Source: CBDCYH01 sp965224105 (GTDB lineage Bacteria; Bacteroidota; Rhodothermia; Rhodothermales; JABDKH01). Taken from it: a stretch of 64,000 bases of DNA. The position numbers and the translations under genes are program-made. The stretch lies in NCBI GenBank assembly GCA_965224105.1, contig CBDCYH010000002.1, positions 930,001 through 994,000 on the forward strand, read 5' to 3'. This document shows positions 24,838-34,138 of this stretch, piece after piece. Numbering within the stretch: the stretch's first letter is position 1; each line of letters opens with the position of its first letter. Under the pieces are notes generated by a model. The model made no database searches. It saw only the letters and a list, made by a program, of their open reading frames with translations, and was not told the origin of the DNA.

Positions 24838-26007
24838 TCACAAACGGTGGTGAAACGACGTGCCCTCGCCTACGACAGGTATTCCGAAATAATCACAAAC
24901 GGTTGCGGCGTGATCCGCGAACGATTGGCGGGTCCCAATATCACGGCCCTCCATGCCTGCCGCGAAATACAATACCGGTGCGTATTCACGCGTGTGATCC
25001 GTTCCGGGAAATGTCGGATCGTTACCATGGTCCGCAGTAATGCAGAGTGCCGAACCTTCCGGAAGCGCCTGCCGAATTTTCGGCAACGAAGCATCGAAAT
25101 CCTCCAGTGCCTGGGCGAAACCTTGTGGATTGTTTCGGTGACCAAACTCCTGATCGAAGTCGACCAAATTTACCCAGATGAAGCAATCTCCATGTGCCGA
25201 ATTGATTACCTCCAAGGTCCTGTCAATCCCGTCGGCATTGTCTAATGTCTTGACTGATTCATCAAATCCAACAGCTCCGAACAAATCTGATACCTTCCCC
25301 ACGGAAATCGTGTGCACGCCGTGATCCTGAAGGCGCGATTGCAACACTTCGGAGGGCGGTAGATAAGAGAAATCTTTTCTTTCTGATGATACACGAGTGA
25401 AGGCCCCGTCCTTCTTGACAAAAGGACGCGCGATTACTCTGCCCACGGCATGATCATCGACGCATATCTCGTCACGCGCTATGCGGCACCATTCGTAGAG
25501 TGTTTCTAATGGAACCGTCTCTTTATCAGCGGCAATTTGGAAAACGCTATCCGCCGAGGTGTACACGATGGGCCAGCCAGTTTCTATATGCCGGTCGCCC
25601 AGTTTCTGTATGATGTCCGTTCCGGATGCCGCGACGTTTCCAAGCACGCCCTCACTTCCAATAGCCTGGCTGAATCTTGATAGTACGTCTTCGGGGAATC
25701 CGTTTGGGTATGTCGGAAATGGTCGAGACAATACTATCCCGGCCAGTTCCCAATGTCCCGTTGTGCTGTCTTTGCCGCTTGAGCGTTCTATCATCCGTCC
25801 GAAGGCGGCGGAGGGTGCCGAAGACGGTGGAGTGCCATTCAATGGCAGGATGTTTCCAAGACCAGCCCGTGAAAGATTCGGCAAATGGGGCCTGCACCGG
25901 TCGCACACATGTGAGAGTGTGTTGCTTCCTTCATCGCCGTAGGAGACCGCATCAGGGAGAAATCCAACACCGACCCCGTCCAACACAATCGTGACGAAAA
26001 GAGCCAC
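24838..26007 (-). CDS. deoB: Phosphopentomutase
   Basis: A 389-residue alkaline-phosphatase-superfamily mutase interconverting ribose-1-P or deoxyribose-1-P and the 5-phosphates. Metal-binding signatures include TIVLDGVGVGFLPDA (N-terminus), the phosphorylation-region block GKDSTTGHWELAGI and ITADHGNDPTFPGTDHTREY near the C-terminus. Length matches the family. It sits between a degenerate GGDEF gene (6 bp upstream) and the two EutN/CcmL genes. The product deoxyribose-5-P is the substrate of aldolase-based sugar-phosphate microcompartments, which suggests a link; no aldolase gene is in the window. Confidence 0.95.
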   Translation of the reverse strand: MALFVTIVLDGVGVGFLPDAVSYGDEGSNTLSHVCDRCRPHLPNLSRAGLGNILPLNGTPPSSAPSAAFGRMIERSSGKDSTTGHWELAGIVLSRPFPTYPNGFPEDVLSRFSQAIGSEGVLGNVAASGTDIIQKLGDRHIETGWPIVYTSADSVFQIAADKETVPLETLYEWCRIARDEICVDDHAVGRVIARPFVKKDGAFTRVSSERKDFSYLPPSEVLQSRLQDHGVHTISVGKVSDLFGAVGFDESVKTLDNADGIDRTLEVINSAHGDCFIWVNLVDFDQEFGHRNNPQGFAQALEDFDASLPKIRQALPEGSALCITADHGNDPTFPGTDHTREYAPVLYFAAGMEGRDIGTRQSFADHAATVCDYFGIPVVGEGTSFHHRL

Positions 26008-26013
26008 TCGCGT

Positions 26014-27252
26014 CTATTCCAGGATAGTGCAAGATCCGGTCTCAAATGCCTCGCGCAGTGCGGCTGTGGCATCGGCCCTGAATTCCTGGGGAGTTTTGTG
26101 ACGATCTCGAAGCATCGCAACCCCTACGCTGATCCCGTCAAGAAAATCGTCTTCATCTTGGGGAGTCAGCACTGACTGGATGTTCAGGACCCACTCCTCT
26201 GCATCGTGCACATCACCCGGAATAAAAATACCAAACGTCAACTCTCCGAATTGCTCGATGCGCCCGTGGTTGGTGTGGCGATACAGTCGGTCTCGTACCT
26301 CGTTCTCGCAGCGTTTCACTTCTTCGGGACCTTTCTTGGCGATCGCCTCAGCGTTGTTCAGATAAACAAGCGCGAGTGCGAGAGGTCTCTGTGTCCTGCG
26401 GGCAATAGTAATTTCGTCACCAATAATTTCCCGCCGCGGCTTTATCACAATACTGTCTCCAGCGAGACCGTCCTGCTCAGCCTTGTGACCGAGGTATGTC
26501 GAAACGTAGTACACGGCCTGGCGCAGCATCTTCAGCTTGTAATCTGAATCGAAGACACCCCTGTGCATGGAATCGGCGACCAGCAGATAGCGCTGCTTCT
26601 TCACGTCCACCCGTGCAACAAGCATCTCTCTTATAGCGAGACGTTCGCGATAATATCTAACGGACTCACTGGGGTTTCTGCCGACTTCGACAATGGCGAC
26701 GTTGTCCTTCGCTTCCGCAGGAAAAATGGATGACTTGGTCATGAACCTGCCTGCCGTCCGCGCATAGCTTGAACGAGACACCGTGCCCATGATACGATAG
26801 CGCGTGGGCGATCCATCCTGCAATAGAAGACAGACTGTATGCGCTTCGAGAACCGCTCGAATAGACGAAAGGCATGGAATAAGAAACGCCTCGTCAAACG
26901 GATCTCCGACTGCTTCAACCGCGAGCGTGCGAGCTGATTCCCTGGCGCGTATCGAGATAACGTCACGCCGCGAGGGCTCTGCCGCATCGGTTTCAACATC
27001 TACCGCCCGTTTCGACGATGCCCCTTCGTCTGCAGCAAGCTGGAAAGAATCATCGTCATCCTCTCCGCCGCTTTCTTCCGAGATCGGCAGGGTTTCGTCC
27101 CGGTCCGTAGTGGCTGAAGCTTTTTCTTTCGGCCTGATCTCCAGGATGCCCAGCGAACCAAGGTCGGGACTGGGAGGGGCCTGGAGAGGAAATTCTTCAG
27201 ACGCGTTGAGTTCGCGCGCCCGGGCAATTAGTGACTGGAGGAAGCCTGCCAA
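26014..27252 (-). CDS. GAF-like and degenerate GGDEF-like domain protein
   Basis: A 412-residue soluble protein. The N-terminal 110 residues are low-complexity and acidic. The middle (about 115-270) has the feel of a GAF-type sensor. The C-terminus (about 275-405) has a GGDEF-domain outline with VYLNN and RIEQFGELTFGIFIPG, where FGELTF replaces GGDEF, so cyclase activity is very unlikely. It is the first gene of the minus-strand unit with deoB and the vertex proteins. It could be a nucleotide-binding or partner-binding regulator, but this is inference. Confidence 0.6.
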   Translation of the reverse strand: MAGFLQSLIARARELNASEEFPLQAPPSPDLGSLGILEIRPKEKASATTDRDETLPISEESGGEDDDDSFQLAADEGASSKRAVDVETDAAEPSRRDVISIRARESARTLAVEAVGDPFDEAFLIPCLSSIRAVLEAHTVCLLLQDGSPTRYRIMGTVSRSSYARTAGRFMTKSSIFPAEAKDNVAIVEVGRNPSESVRYYRERLAIREMLVARVDVKKQRYLLVADSMHRGVFDSDYKLKMLRQAVYYVSTYLGHKAEQDGLAGDSIVIKPRREIIGDEITIARRTQRPLALALVYLNNAEAIAKKGPEEVKRCENEVRDRLYRHTNHGRIEQFGELTFGIFIPGDVHDAEEWVLNIQSVLTPQDEDDFLDGISVGVAMLRDRHKTPQEFRADATAALREAFETGSCTILE

Positions 27253-27731
27253 TGGGAAACAAAGTTATTTAGTCGTAGCACGTTGCGAAGAGTGAGACCC
27301 TCACGGCGTCATGAGAATCAACAGGATACTCCCCAGCAACACGAATCTAGGCCTGTAATCGGGCCAAGTCAACAAATCAACTGCCCTGAGGTGCATTTGG
27401 GTTCCATTTAAGCCGATTATTCTCAAAGTCGGGGTCAGCCTGAACCGGTCCCGCAATGAGACTTCGCAGGAAACCTTTTCTTGTGGGCGCACCCCGACAG
27501 GCCCAAACGCCTCATAATGAACGATTTGGATTTAGGCACGGCATTTGGAGTGACTCCCCGTACCGGTTGGGCACCTATCGTTGTGTTGCCAGGTGATTCT
27601 CCCCGGCCGGTTTACAAAATGGTTTGCTTGAGCGACAGCTCATTGTTCGAGGGTCCCGGATACGGTTGTTGTGATCGAATCCGGGATTTTCTCTTTTTGG
27701 TCGTTAATCATTTGTACGTGAAGCTCGCCAA
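27253..27731. other. Intergenic region with orphan hairpin, no gene seen
   Basis: About 480 bp. Two possible frames (27301-27492 minus, 27481-27753 plus) lack support. It holds the hairpin at 27654-27699, close to the next gene. Otherwise nothing recognised. Confidence 0.45.
27654..27699 (+). terminator. Hairpin with T-rich tail, possible attenuator
   Basis: TCCCGGAT (27654-27661) pairs perfectly with ATCCGGGA (27679-27686), followed by TTTTCTCTTTTT. It looks like a plus-strand rho-independent terminator, yet no plus-strand gene precedes it. It lies 33-78 bp before the T9SS-cargo start, so it may be a leader attenuator or the end of an unannotated small RNA. Confidence 0.5.
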
Positions 27732-28892
27732 ATGGAAAAAGGCATCTCAGTGAAATTCTTTTCGTTACTACTCGTAGGCCTGATCTCGACTTCCTTCGTA
27801 CGCACAGTAGAAGGTCAGGCCGGTTCCGATGTTTGCTACCTGGTCGCCGATAACGATGGCACAGAAACAGGTGAAGACGTTCTTGTAGCCGTCAACAGGA
27901 CTTCCGGGGTTGAATCCGTAATCGGTCCCCTCGGTACCCTGTTCGTAGAGGCCATAGCGTTTAGTCCGTACGAACCCGTGCTGTTTGCTGCCAACGGCGG
28001 AGCGCTTGGACGCGTGGATTTGCAGTCCGGATATTTCACTACGAACGGCCCCATCGGAAGAGGCAACGGAATACACGGTGAGATATTTTTCGACGATGTC
28101 GATGGTCTTGCTTTCGACGCATCAACCGCAGTCCTTTATGGCACCGTTAGAGCCGACCCATACAACCTGCTTATCCAGTTGAATCCAGACACCGGGCTTC
28201 CGGTTAAACACGGCTTCGATATTTCGAATGACTACGTTGAGATCGAGCTGGATTCACTGAGCGCACCTGGATCCTTTGTTGACGATATAGCAATCGATCC
28301 TCAGTCGGGTACCGCCTACCTGGTCGTGAACGCCGACACCGGATCGACAGTCCTTCATAACCTCAACCTCCGAACCGGCGCGACAACAAGCGTCGCCACG
28401 CTTGATGCTTCCAACGTCGAGGGGCTTAGTTTTTTTCCGGGAATAGGGCTTGTCGGATCCATCGGTGATTCTGGACGGCGGATTGTCGCAATTGATGTTG
28501 CCACGGGGGCCACACAAACAATCGCATCGCTTGGAGAAGGTAACAACCGAGATTACGAGTCGCTGAGCTGCTCAACCGATGCTAATGTCTCCCGTCCTAC
28601 GTTCACTCCTTCGTTTACCTTCGAGCCCGGAGACATTACGCTCATGCAGAATGCACCAAACCCGGCAAACGACTACACCGCCATCCCGTTTGTCGTTAGC
28701 AAAACGCTCACTGTGGAAGTTGCCGTGTACGACATGCTGGGAAGAGAGGTTATTTCTGTGGGCGGGCAACAGTTTGGACCGGGGGCGCACAGTTTAAACA
28801 TCTCGACGGTGGATATTCCGAACGGAGTCTACTTCTACCGTTTGGCTTCCCGAGTGCAGAGCGAGTCACTCAAGATGGTCGTTGCCCACTAG
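27732..28892 (+). CDS. Secreted protein with T9SS sorting domain
   Basis: A 386-residue secreted protein, probably a propeller-like surface protein (repeats such as GRVDLQSGYF, DGLAFDASTAVLYGT, DDIAIDPQSGTAYLV). The C-terminus (about 300-386) is a T9SS type-A sorting domain: LMQNAPNPANDYTAIPF, VYDMLGREV, IPNGVYFYRL. The signal peptide begins near KFFSLLLVGLIS. The ATG at 27732 is given, but a GTG at 27750 preceded by AAAAAGG would start directly at the signal peptide and may be the true start. Its stop overlaps the convergent ftsX by 4 bp. Confidence 0.88.
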   Translation: MEKGISVKFFSLLLVGLISTSFVRTVEGQAGSDVCYLVADNDGTETGEDVLVAVNRTSGVESVIGPLGTLFVEAIAFSPYEPVLFAANGGALGRVDLQSGYFTTNGPIGRGNGIHGEIFFDDVDGLAFDASTAVLYGTVRADPYNLLIQLNPDTGLPVKHGFDISNDYVEIELDSLSAPGSFVDDIAIDPQSGTAYLVVNADTGSTVLHNLNLRTGATTSVATLDASNVEGLSFFPGIGLVGSIGDSGRRIVAIDVATGATQTIASLGEGNNRDYESLSCSTDANVSRPTFTPSFTFEPGDITLMQNAPNPANDYTAIPFVVSKTLTVEVAVYDMLGREVISVGGQQFGPGAHSLNISTVDIPNGVYFYRLASRVQSESLKMVVAH

Positions 28893-29767
28893 TGTAAGGC
28901 GACGTTCTTCAGGAATCGCCTAACGGCAAAATACGATCCACCAAATCCCAGCAAAACGCCGATCAGAATAAGCGAGAAGATGATCAGTAGCGCGTTGTTG
29001 TCCATGTGATCCAGCAGGGTGACATTGTTCACGATCACCGAGTAGATAGAGCTCACCACTACCACCGCAACGATTCCAGCGACAAAACCCTGGGTAACCC
29101 CCTCAACGACAAAAGGCCGGCGGATGAACGCATCCGTTGCGCCGACGAGTTTCATGGTTCGGATGAGCAAGCGGCGGGCATAGATGGTGAGGCGGACGGT
29201 ATTTGCCACAAGGAAGATCGCTGCCAGAACAACGAGTGACCCGAGCCAGAATCCGAACGATCGCACGAGGAATTCGCTTCGCTCGATGCTCCGGAGCAGT
29301 CGGGCCTCGTATTGCGCGTCGTTGACGCGTGGCAGGGCCTCGATCGTGGCCTTTACTGCCAGGACGCTATCCGAGTTTGCGTAGCGCGGCAGGACTTTCA
29401 CTTTCACCGACGCCGGAAGAAAAGGCGAATCGTAAAAATCGGTCGCATCCTCCCCAAACTCCTCCTGGAAAATAAGCATCGCCTCCGTCTTCGAAACATA
29501 CGTTGCTTCCTGTACGCCGTCCAGTACGGAAATCTGATCCCGAACCACGCGACCTAGCTCGTCTGTTATGTCGTCAACCAGAAATACCTCGATCTCCCCA
29601 ATCCTCTGACGCATGTAATCGGTGAGCTGGCTCCCGTGGTAGCTCACCAGAAAGAACAATCCGATGAGGATAAGGGCAACGGCGATTGCGCTTGTCGATG
29701 CAAACGACGAAAACTTTGTCCGTCGGATGCCCGCAAGACCTTCCTTGATTACATATGACCAGGACAC
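28889..29767 (-). CDS. ftsX: Cell-division permease FtsX
   Basis: A 292-residue inner-membrane protein. It has one N-terminal membrane segment (about 23-46), a periplasmic domain (about 47-165) and three further segments (about 170-285), the FtsX pattern. The block KFSSFASTSAIAVALILIGLF is typical. FtsX, with the ATPase FtsE (not in the window), controls peptidoglycan hydrolases at division. The nearest minus-strand gene upstream is pheA, with about 70 bp between. Confidence 0.9.
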   Translation of the reverse strand: MSWSYVIKEGLAGIRRTKFSSFASTSAIAVALILIGLFFLVSYHGSQLTDYMRQRIGEIEVFLVDDITDELGRVVRDQISVLDGVQEATYVSKTEAMLIFQEEFGEDATDFYDSPFLPASVKVKVLPRYANSDSVLAVKATIEALPRVNDAQYEARLLRSIERSEFLVRSFGFWLGSLVVLAAIFLVANTVRLTIYARRLLIRTMKLVGATDAFIRRPFVVEGVTQGFVAGIVAVVVVSSIYSVIVNNVTLLDHMDNNALLIIFSLILIGVLLGFGGSYFAVRRFLKNVALH

Positions 29768-29825
29768 GAGCGAGAGGTGTTAGTGGAGTACGTCACAGCA
29801 AAACGGCAACATCCTTACGCTGCCA

Positions 29826-29850
29826 TGTGGGATCGGTTCGCTATCCCACA
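29826..29850 (-). terminator. Hairpin at the end of pheA
   Basis: TGTGGGAT and ATCCCACA form a perfect 8-bp stem with a 9-base loop, overlapping the pheA stop codon. No T-run follows on the minus strand, so it may stabilise or process the argS-pheA message rather than terminate by itself. Confidence 0.35.
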
Positions 29851-30692
29851 AAACCACTTTGCTCGTAGCAACCTAGCACGCGTACGAACGAAGTAATCTC
29901 CTCCAGATGATCCAGCGCTTTTGCCATGGCCTCGTCCTCCAGGTGAGCACGCACATCGAGAAAAAACTGGTATTCACCCGGACTCCCGGGGTTCGGGCGG
30001 CTCTCGATCTTAAGCAAGTCGATTTCTCGCAATGCAAAAACGGCAAGGCATTTAAAAAGCGCTCCCGGCACGTTGCTCAGAATGGACAGCGTAACGGATG
30101 TCTTCACCGAAACACCCCGCGGAGGCACGGGCGGCGTTCCATTGGATTGAGCGACATAGAAAAATCTCGTATAGTTCTTTTCGTGCGACTGCAGCTGTGT
30201 GCCGAGAATTTTCAATCCGTAAATATCGGCTGATTCTTTGCTCGCAACCGCCGCGGTGGTTGCAAGGCGTTTTTCGGCTATAGTCTTAGCCGCCCCGGCC
30301 GTATCGTAGAACGGCCTTCTCTCCACGCCGGGATAGTTTTTCGCCAGGTAGTTCCTGCACTGCCCAAGGGCCTGTGGATGGGAGATGATCTCGTCCACGT
30401 CTTTCGCCAGCGTATCCGGAAGGCACATCAGACAGTGACTAATGCGCAGTTGAAGCTCACGATGGATAGTCACTCCTTTGCGGCTGAGCAAATCGTAGTT
30501 CGCGTGTACCGCACCATGGACTGAGTTCTCGATGGGAATCACGCCTCCCGCAACCGCCCCGGATTCTACCGCATCAAACACGTCCTCAAATGTTGGAAAG
30601 GGTATTGCCTTGTATTCGGGAGCTAGCATCGATGCTGCCCGTTCACTGTAGGCGCCGGGAACGCCCTGATACCCAACTCGATAGTCTGCCAT
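29841..30692 (-). CDS. pheA: Prephenate dehydratase
   Basis: A 283-residue protein with a prephenate dehydratase domain (about 3-180, including GYQGVPGAYSERAA, the VIPIENSVHGAVHANYDLL block and the conserved TRFFYVAQ) and a C-terminal ACT domain (about 195-275) with ESRPNPGSPGEY, the phenylalanine-binding region. It lacks a chorismate-mutase domain, like many Bacteroidota enzymes. The ATG at 30690-30692 lies inside TGATG with the argS stop; a GTG one codon earlier is also possible. It is feedback-inhibited by Phe by family knowledge. Confidence 0.95.
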   Translation of the reverse strand: MADYRVGYQGVPGAYSERAASMLAPEYKAIPFPTFEDVFDAVESGAVAGGVIPIENSVHGAVHANYDLLSRKGVTIHRELQLRISHCLMCLPDTLAKDVDEIISHPQALGQCRNYLAKNYPGVERRPFYDTAGAAKTIAEKRLATTAAVASKESADIYGLKILGTQLQSHEKNYTRFFYVAQSNGTPPVPPRGVSVKTSVTLSILSNVPGALFKCLAVFALREIDLLKIESRPNPGSPGEYQFFLDVRAHLEDEAMAKALDHLEEITSFVRVLGCYEQSGFVG

Positions 30693-32362
30693 CACATCCT
30701 CTCGGGCGCCGTTATCCCGAGCACCGTCAAACCGTTAGACAGCACCACCCTTGTCGCCCGTGCCAACTGCAAGCGCGCTGAGGCGAGTCCTTTGTCCTGC
30801 CCGATAATTCTGCAGTTCTGGTAGAAAGTTGAAAAAGCAACCGCAACATCCCGCAGATAGGCTGCGAGCCGGTGGGGCGCCAAAGCGTCCGCAACAGATT
30901 GAACGGTCGTCGGAAAATCCAGAAGTGTCTTGATGAGAACAAGCTCTTCAGGAGTGGACAGCAGGCTTAGGTCCGGATCAAGCGCCAGCTCCATTTCTGT
31001 CTCCTCGACTTTTCGAACGACTGAGCAGATCCTGGCGTGCGCATATTGCAAATAGAACACCGGGTTTTTTTCTGATGCTTCCCTGGCTAGGTCCAAATCA
31101 AATTCCAGGTGCGTTGTCGGCGACCTCATCAGAAAAAAGAATCTCGCAACGTCCGCCCCCACCTCATCGATTAGTTCGTCGAGCGTAACATAGTTTGCTT
31201 TGCGTGTACTCATTTTTACAGGTTGCCCGCCGCGCACAAGTGTCACAAACTGATAAATAACAACATCGATTACGCTGGTGTTGTATCCCAAAAGCTTGAC
31301 CCCGTTTATCACGTCTGGAAAAGTGGCGATGTGATCCGCCCCAAAGATGTCTATCACCTTATCGAACGCGCGACCAAGCTTGTCGGCATGATATGCAATA
31401 TCGGGTAGGCGATACGTTGGCTCGCCGGTGCTTTTGACAAGTACCGTGTCTTTGTCCTTTCCAAGTTCGGTGGTTCTGAACCATACCGCGCCGTCGTTAT
31501 CGTAAACAAATCCCTTTTCGCGAAGTTTGTCGACAACATCCCACACGGCGCCGCTGTCATAGAGCGAACGCTCGTTAAAGTATTCGTCCATTCGGATGTT
31601 GATTCTTCCGAGCGTCGATTCGATATCTGCGAAGATGGCCGCTACGGCTGCGTCCCGGAAAACTTCACTGTCTTCTGGTAGATCATCACCATGTTCCTGG
31701 CGGATAGACTCTGCGATGCTGACGATATACTCACCCAGATATCCATCTTCCGGGAACCCCTCCGGAAGATCTTTTGCCGCGATCGTCGACACATCATCCG
31801 ATGAACCTATGAGCTGCAAATAGCGCGCTCGAACTGATTCGCCGAGCACGCGCATCTGCCGACCCGCGTCGTTGAAATAGTACTCCCGTGTAACATCGTA
31901 GCCCGACCACGATAGGAGGTTCGCGATCGTGTCACCAAGTACAGCATTCCTTCCGTGGCCAACAGTGAGCGGGCCTGTCGGATTTGCGCTAACAAACTCG
32001 ACCAGCGCTGTACCGCTACTTGCTTCTGCTCGGCCGAAGTCCCGACCTCGTTGCAACAAGCTGCGCAACTCATCGATCAAGTATGCATCGTCGAACACAA
32101 AATTGATAAACCCAGCGCCGGCGATCGTCACCTCCTTTATCCTCGTTGGATCGAGGGGAAGGTTGGACAGGCGTTTGACTAGATCGTCTGCGATTTCACG
32201 CGGCGACCTGCGGAGGTGCCGCGCCAGCTGCATGGCGATGTTCGTCGACAGATCCCCGTGGTCCGGGTTCTTCGGCTCTTCCAGCACCACCTCAATACCG
32301 TCGGGTACACCATCGATGCTGCGGAGCACATCAGAAATTTCAGTTTTTAGATACTCTCTCAT
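30692..32362 (-). CDS. argS: Arginyl-tRNA synthetase
   Basis: A 556-residue class I synthetase. The HIGH-equivalent is PLTVGHGRNA in SANPTGPLTVGHGRN (about 125-140), and the KMSKS-equivalent is KMSTRK. The N-terminal additional domain and the C-terminal DALR anticodon domain are present (YAHARICSVVRK and following). Length fits the family. Its stop overlaps the pheA start by one base (TGATG), so the two are translationally coupled. Confidence 0.95.
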   Translation of the reverse strand: MREYLKTEISDVLRSIDGVPDGIEVVLEEPKNPDHGDLSTNIAMQLARHLRRSPREIADDLVKRLSNLPLDPTRIKEVTIAGAGFINFVFDDAYLIDELRSLLQRGRDFGRAEASSGTALVEFVSANPTGPLTVGHGRNAVLGDTIANLLSWSGYDVTREYYFNDAGRQMRVLGESVRARYLQLIGSSDDVSTIAAKDLPEGFPEDGYLGEYIVSIAESIRQEHGDDLPEDSEVFRDAAVAAIFADIESTLGRINIRMDEYFNERSLYDSGAVWDVVDKLREKGFVYDNDGAVWFRTTELGKDKDTVLVKSTGEPTYRLPDIAYHADKLGRAFDKVIDIFGADHIATFPDVINGVKLLGYNTSVIDVVIYQFVTLVRGGQPVKMSTRKANYVTLDELIDEVGADVARFFFLMRSPTTHLEFDLDLAREASEKNPVFYLQYAHARICSVVRKVEETEMELALDPDLSLLSTPEELVLIKTLLDFPTTVQSVADALAPHRLAAYLRDVAVAFSTFYQNCRIIGQDKGLASARLQLARATRVVLSNGLTVLGITAPERM

Positions 32363-32704
32363 TCAGGTGCAAACTCGTGCCGGGTTCCAAGGCCGCCCAA
32401 ACTATGAAATAATTGTCAGCGGCATCGAAGCGCCATGCCTGTTTCGGAGGCAATTCTTTCCGCCTTGCTGCAACCTTCCAACGGCGGGCGTTGGCGCTCA
32501 ATCGTGATTCTCACCCATCTGGCTTGCGCGGACGCCCGTTTTGAAGTCGTATGGCACCTTTGCCGACCTCATTTGCATAGGGAGCGATTTATTTCGATCG
32601 CGAGCACAATCGGCATACGAATGGCACTACCTGGCCCTGGGAAGTTGTATTCCTGTGCCACATGAGACATCTGATCGCCTCGGACGTCCCCAAAACGATA
32701 CTAA
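32363..32704. other. Divergent intergenic region of argS and the polysaccharide cluster
   Basis: About 340 bp without a supported gene. It must carry the argS promoter and that of the 32.7-38.1 kb cluster. No clear riboswitch or palindromic operator was seen. Confidence 0.45.
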
Positions 32705-34138
32705 GTGAACATTCTCGCTATCGGGTTTTTGCTATTCTCGATTGCCGTCGGTCCGACTGTGACCGATGACCAGGCTTCTATGCCCGCCAGTATTCCGGGT
32801 AGCCACACGGTTGACGTATCGTCGGCGCCCTGGATCGAGGCGGATGTTGATTTCGGGCTCTTTGCCTTCGGCGGAAGGGATCGTCCCCTGGCGCTCCGGA
32901 TCATCGCGATAGCGCTGTATGTCATCGTCGTTCTCATCATCATCTATGGTGCACGTCACTACGCGTTTACCCTTAACCGCCTGTTCGGCAGACAACGGCA
33001 CCCGTACCTAACGATCGACACGGCTGCCTGGCCAAAGCTCACCGTGCTCATCCCGGCGCACAACGAGGAGCTTGTGATCTCGTCAATCCTCACTGCACTC
33101 CTTCGAGCCGACTATCCGCGCGAGCGTTTAACGATCATACCCATCAACGATCGATCTACGGATCAGACTGCCGAGATCATCGATGAGTTTGTTGCTCTTC
33201 ACGGCGACATAATTCAACCATTCCATAGGAACACCGGCAAGCCCGGAAAGGCCGCGGCCCTCGCCGACGCACTGCAGCTGGTTAAGTCAGAAATCGCCCT
33301 CGTTTTCGATGCAGATTATGTTCCTGGCAAAGATCTGCTCAAACAACTGGTCGCACCGTTCTTCGATCCAGAGGTTGGCGCCGTCATGGGCCGGGTTGTG
33401 CCGGTCAACACCGGTCGAAACTTGTTAACGCGAATGTTGGATATGGAGCGTTCGGGTGGTTATCAGGTGGACCAGCAAGCACGCATGAATCTGGGACTTG
33501 TGCCGCAATATGGCGGCACCGTTGGTGGAGTCCGCATCGCCGCTGTCAATGATACCGGAGGGTGGAACAACAACTCCCTCACCGAAGACACCGACATGAC
33601 CATCCAGATGGTTCTGAAGGGTTGGAAGATCGCATACTCCAACAGATACGAGTGCTACGAGGAGGTGCCAGAAGATTGGTCGGTGAGGATAAAGCAAATC
33701 AAACGGTGGGCGAGCGGCCACACCGAGGCATGTTTGCAATACACATGGCGACTGTTGCGCAACAGCTCCCTACCCCTACGCACACGTATCGACGGCACAC
33801 TATTGCTCGGTGTCTTCCTCATGGCCCCCATCCTTCTCATTGGGTGGGTGTTTGCGATTATACTGTTCTATGCGGATGTCCAGCCTTTCCACGGCGTGCT
33901 CGCGCTACTGGCAGTTACATCCTATAACACGGTCGGCAATTTTGCCTCGTTTTTCGAGATCGCTACAGCCGTGAGACTTGATGGCAACGAGAAAAGAATC
34001 CAACTGCTGCCGCTGAACTTGTTGTCGTTTGTTGTAAGTCTCCTCGTTGTCTCGAGTGCTATCGTTTCTCACACAGTAGGCATGCTACGCAAGAAAGATC
34101 TGGTCTGGGATAAAACGCAGAGGTACCGCCAGACATGA
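32705..34138 (+). CDS. Processive family-2 glycosyltransferase (membrane polysaccharide synthase)
   Basis: A 477-residue inner-membrane glycosyltransferase with N-terminal membrane segments (about 1-20 and 65-85), a cytosolic GT2 domain and C-terminal membrane segments. Catalytic signatures are TVLIPAHNEE, DADYVPG with Asp202 and Asp204, TEDTD and QIKRW at 331-335, the Q(Q/R)xRW motif of processive synthases such as PgaC or BcsA. Translation starts at GTG 32705. Its stop overlaps the next gene's ATG (ATGA). It probably makes the polymer exported by this cluster. Confidence 0.9.
   Translation: MNILAIGFLLFSIAVGPTVTDDQASMPASIPGSHTVDVSSAPWIEADVDFGLFAFGGRDRPLALRIIAIALYVIVVLIIIYGARHYAFTLNRLFGRQRHPYLTIDTAAWPKLTVLIPAHNEELVISSILTALLRADYPRERLTIIPINDRSTDQTAEIIDEFVALHGDIIQPFHRNTGKPGKAAALADALQLVKSEIALVFDADYVPGKDLLKQLVAPFFDPEVGAVMGRVVPVNTGRNLLTRMLDMERSGGYQVDQQARMNLGLVPQYGGTVGGVRIAAVNDTGGWNNNSLTEDTDMTIQMVLKGWKIAYSNRYECYEEVPEDWSVRIKQIKRWASGHTEACLQYTWRLLRNSSLPLRTRIDGTLLLGVFLMAPILLIGWVFAIILFYADVQPFHGVLALLAVTSYNTVGNFASFFEIATAVRLDGNEKRIQLLPLNLLSFVVSLLVVSSAIVSHTVGMLRKKDLVWDKTQRYRQT

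Noticed and set aside
24188..26007. A complete microcompartment operon
   Set aside because: Only vertex proteins are present; no hexameric shell genes or enzymes of a defined compartment lie in the window.
27481..27753. 90-codon plus-strand frame before the T9SS cargo
   Set aside because: It spans the hairpin at 27654-27699, overlaps the next start and has no domain.
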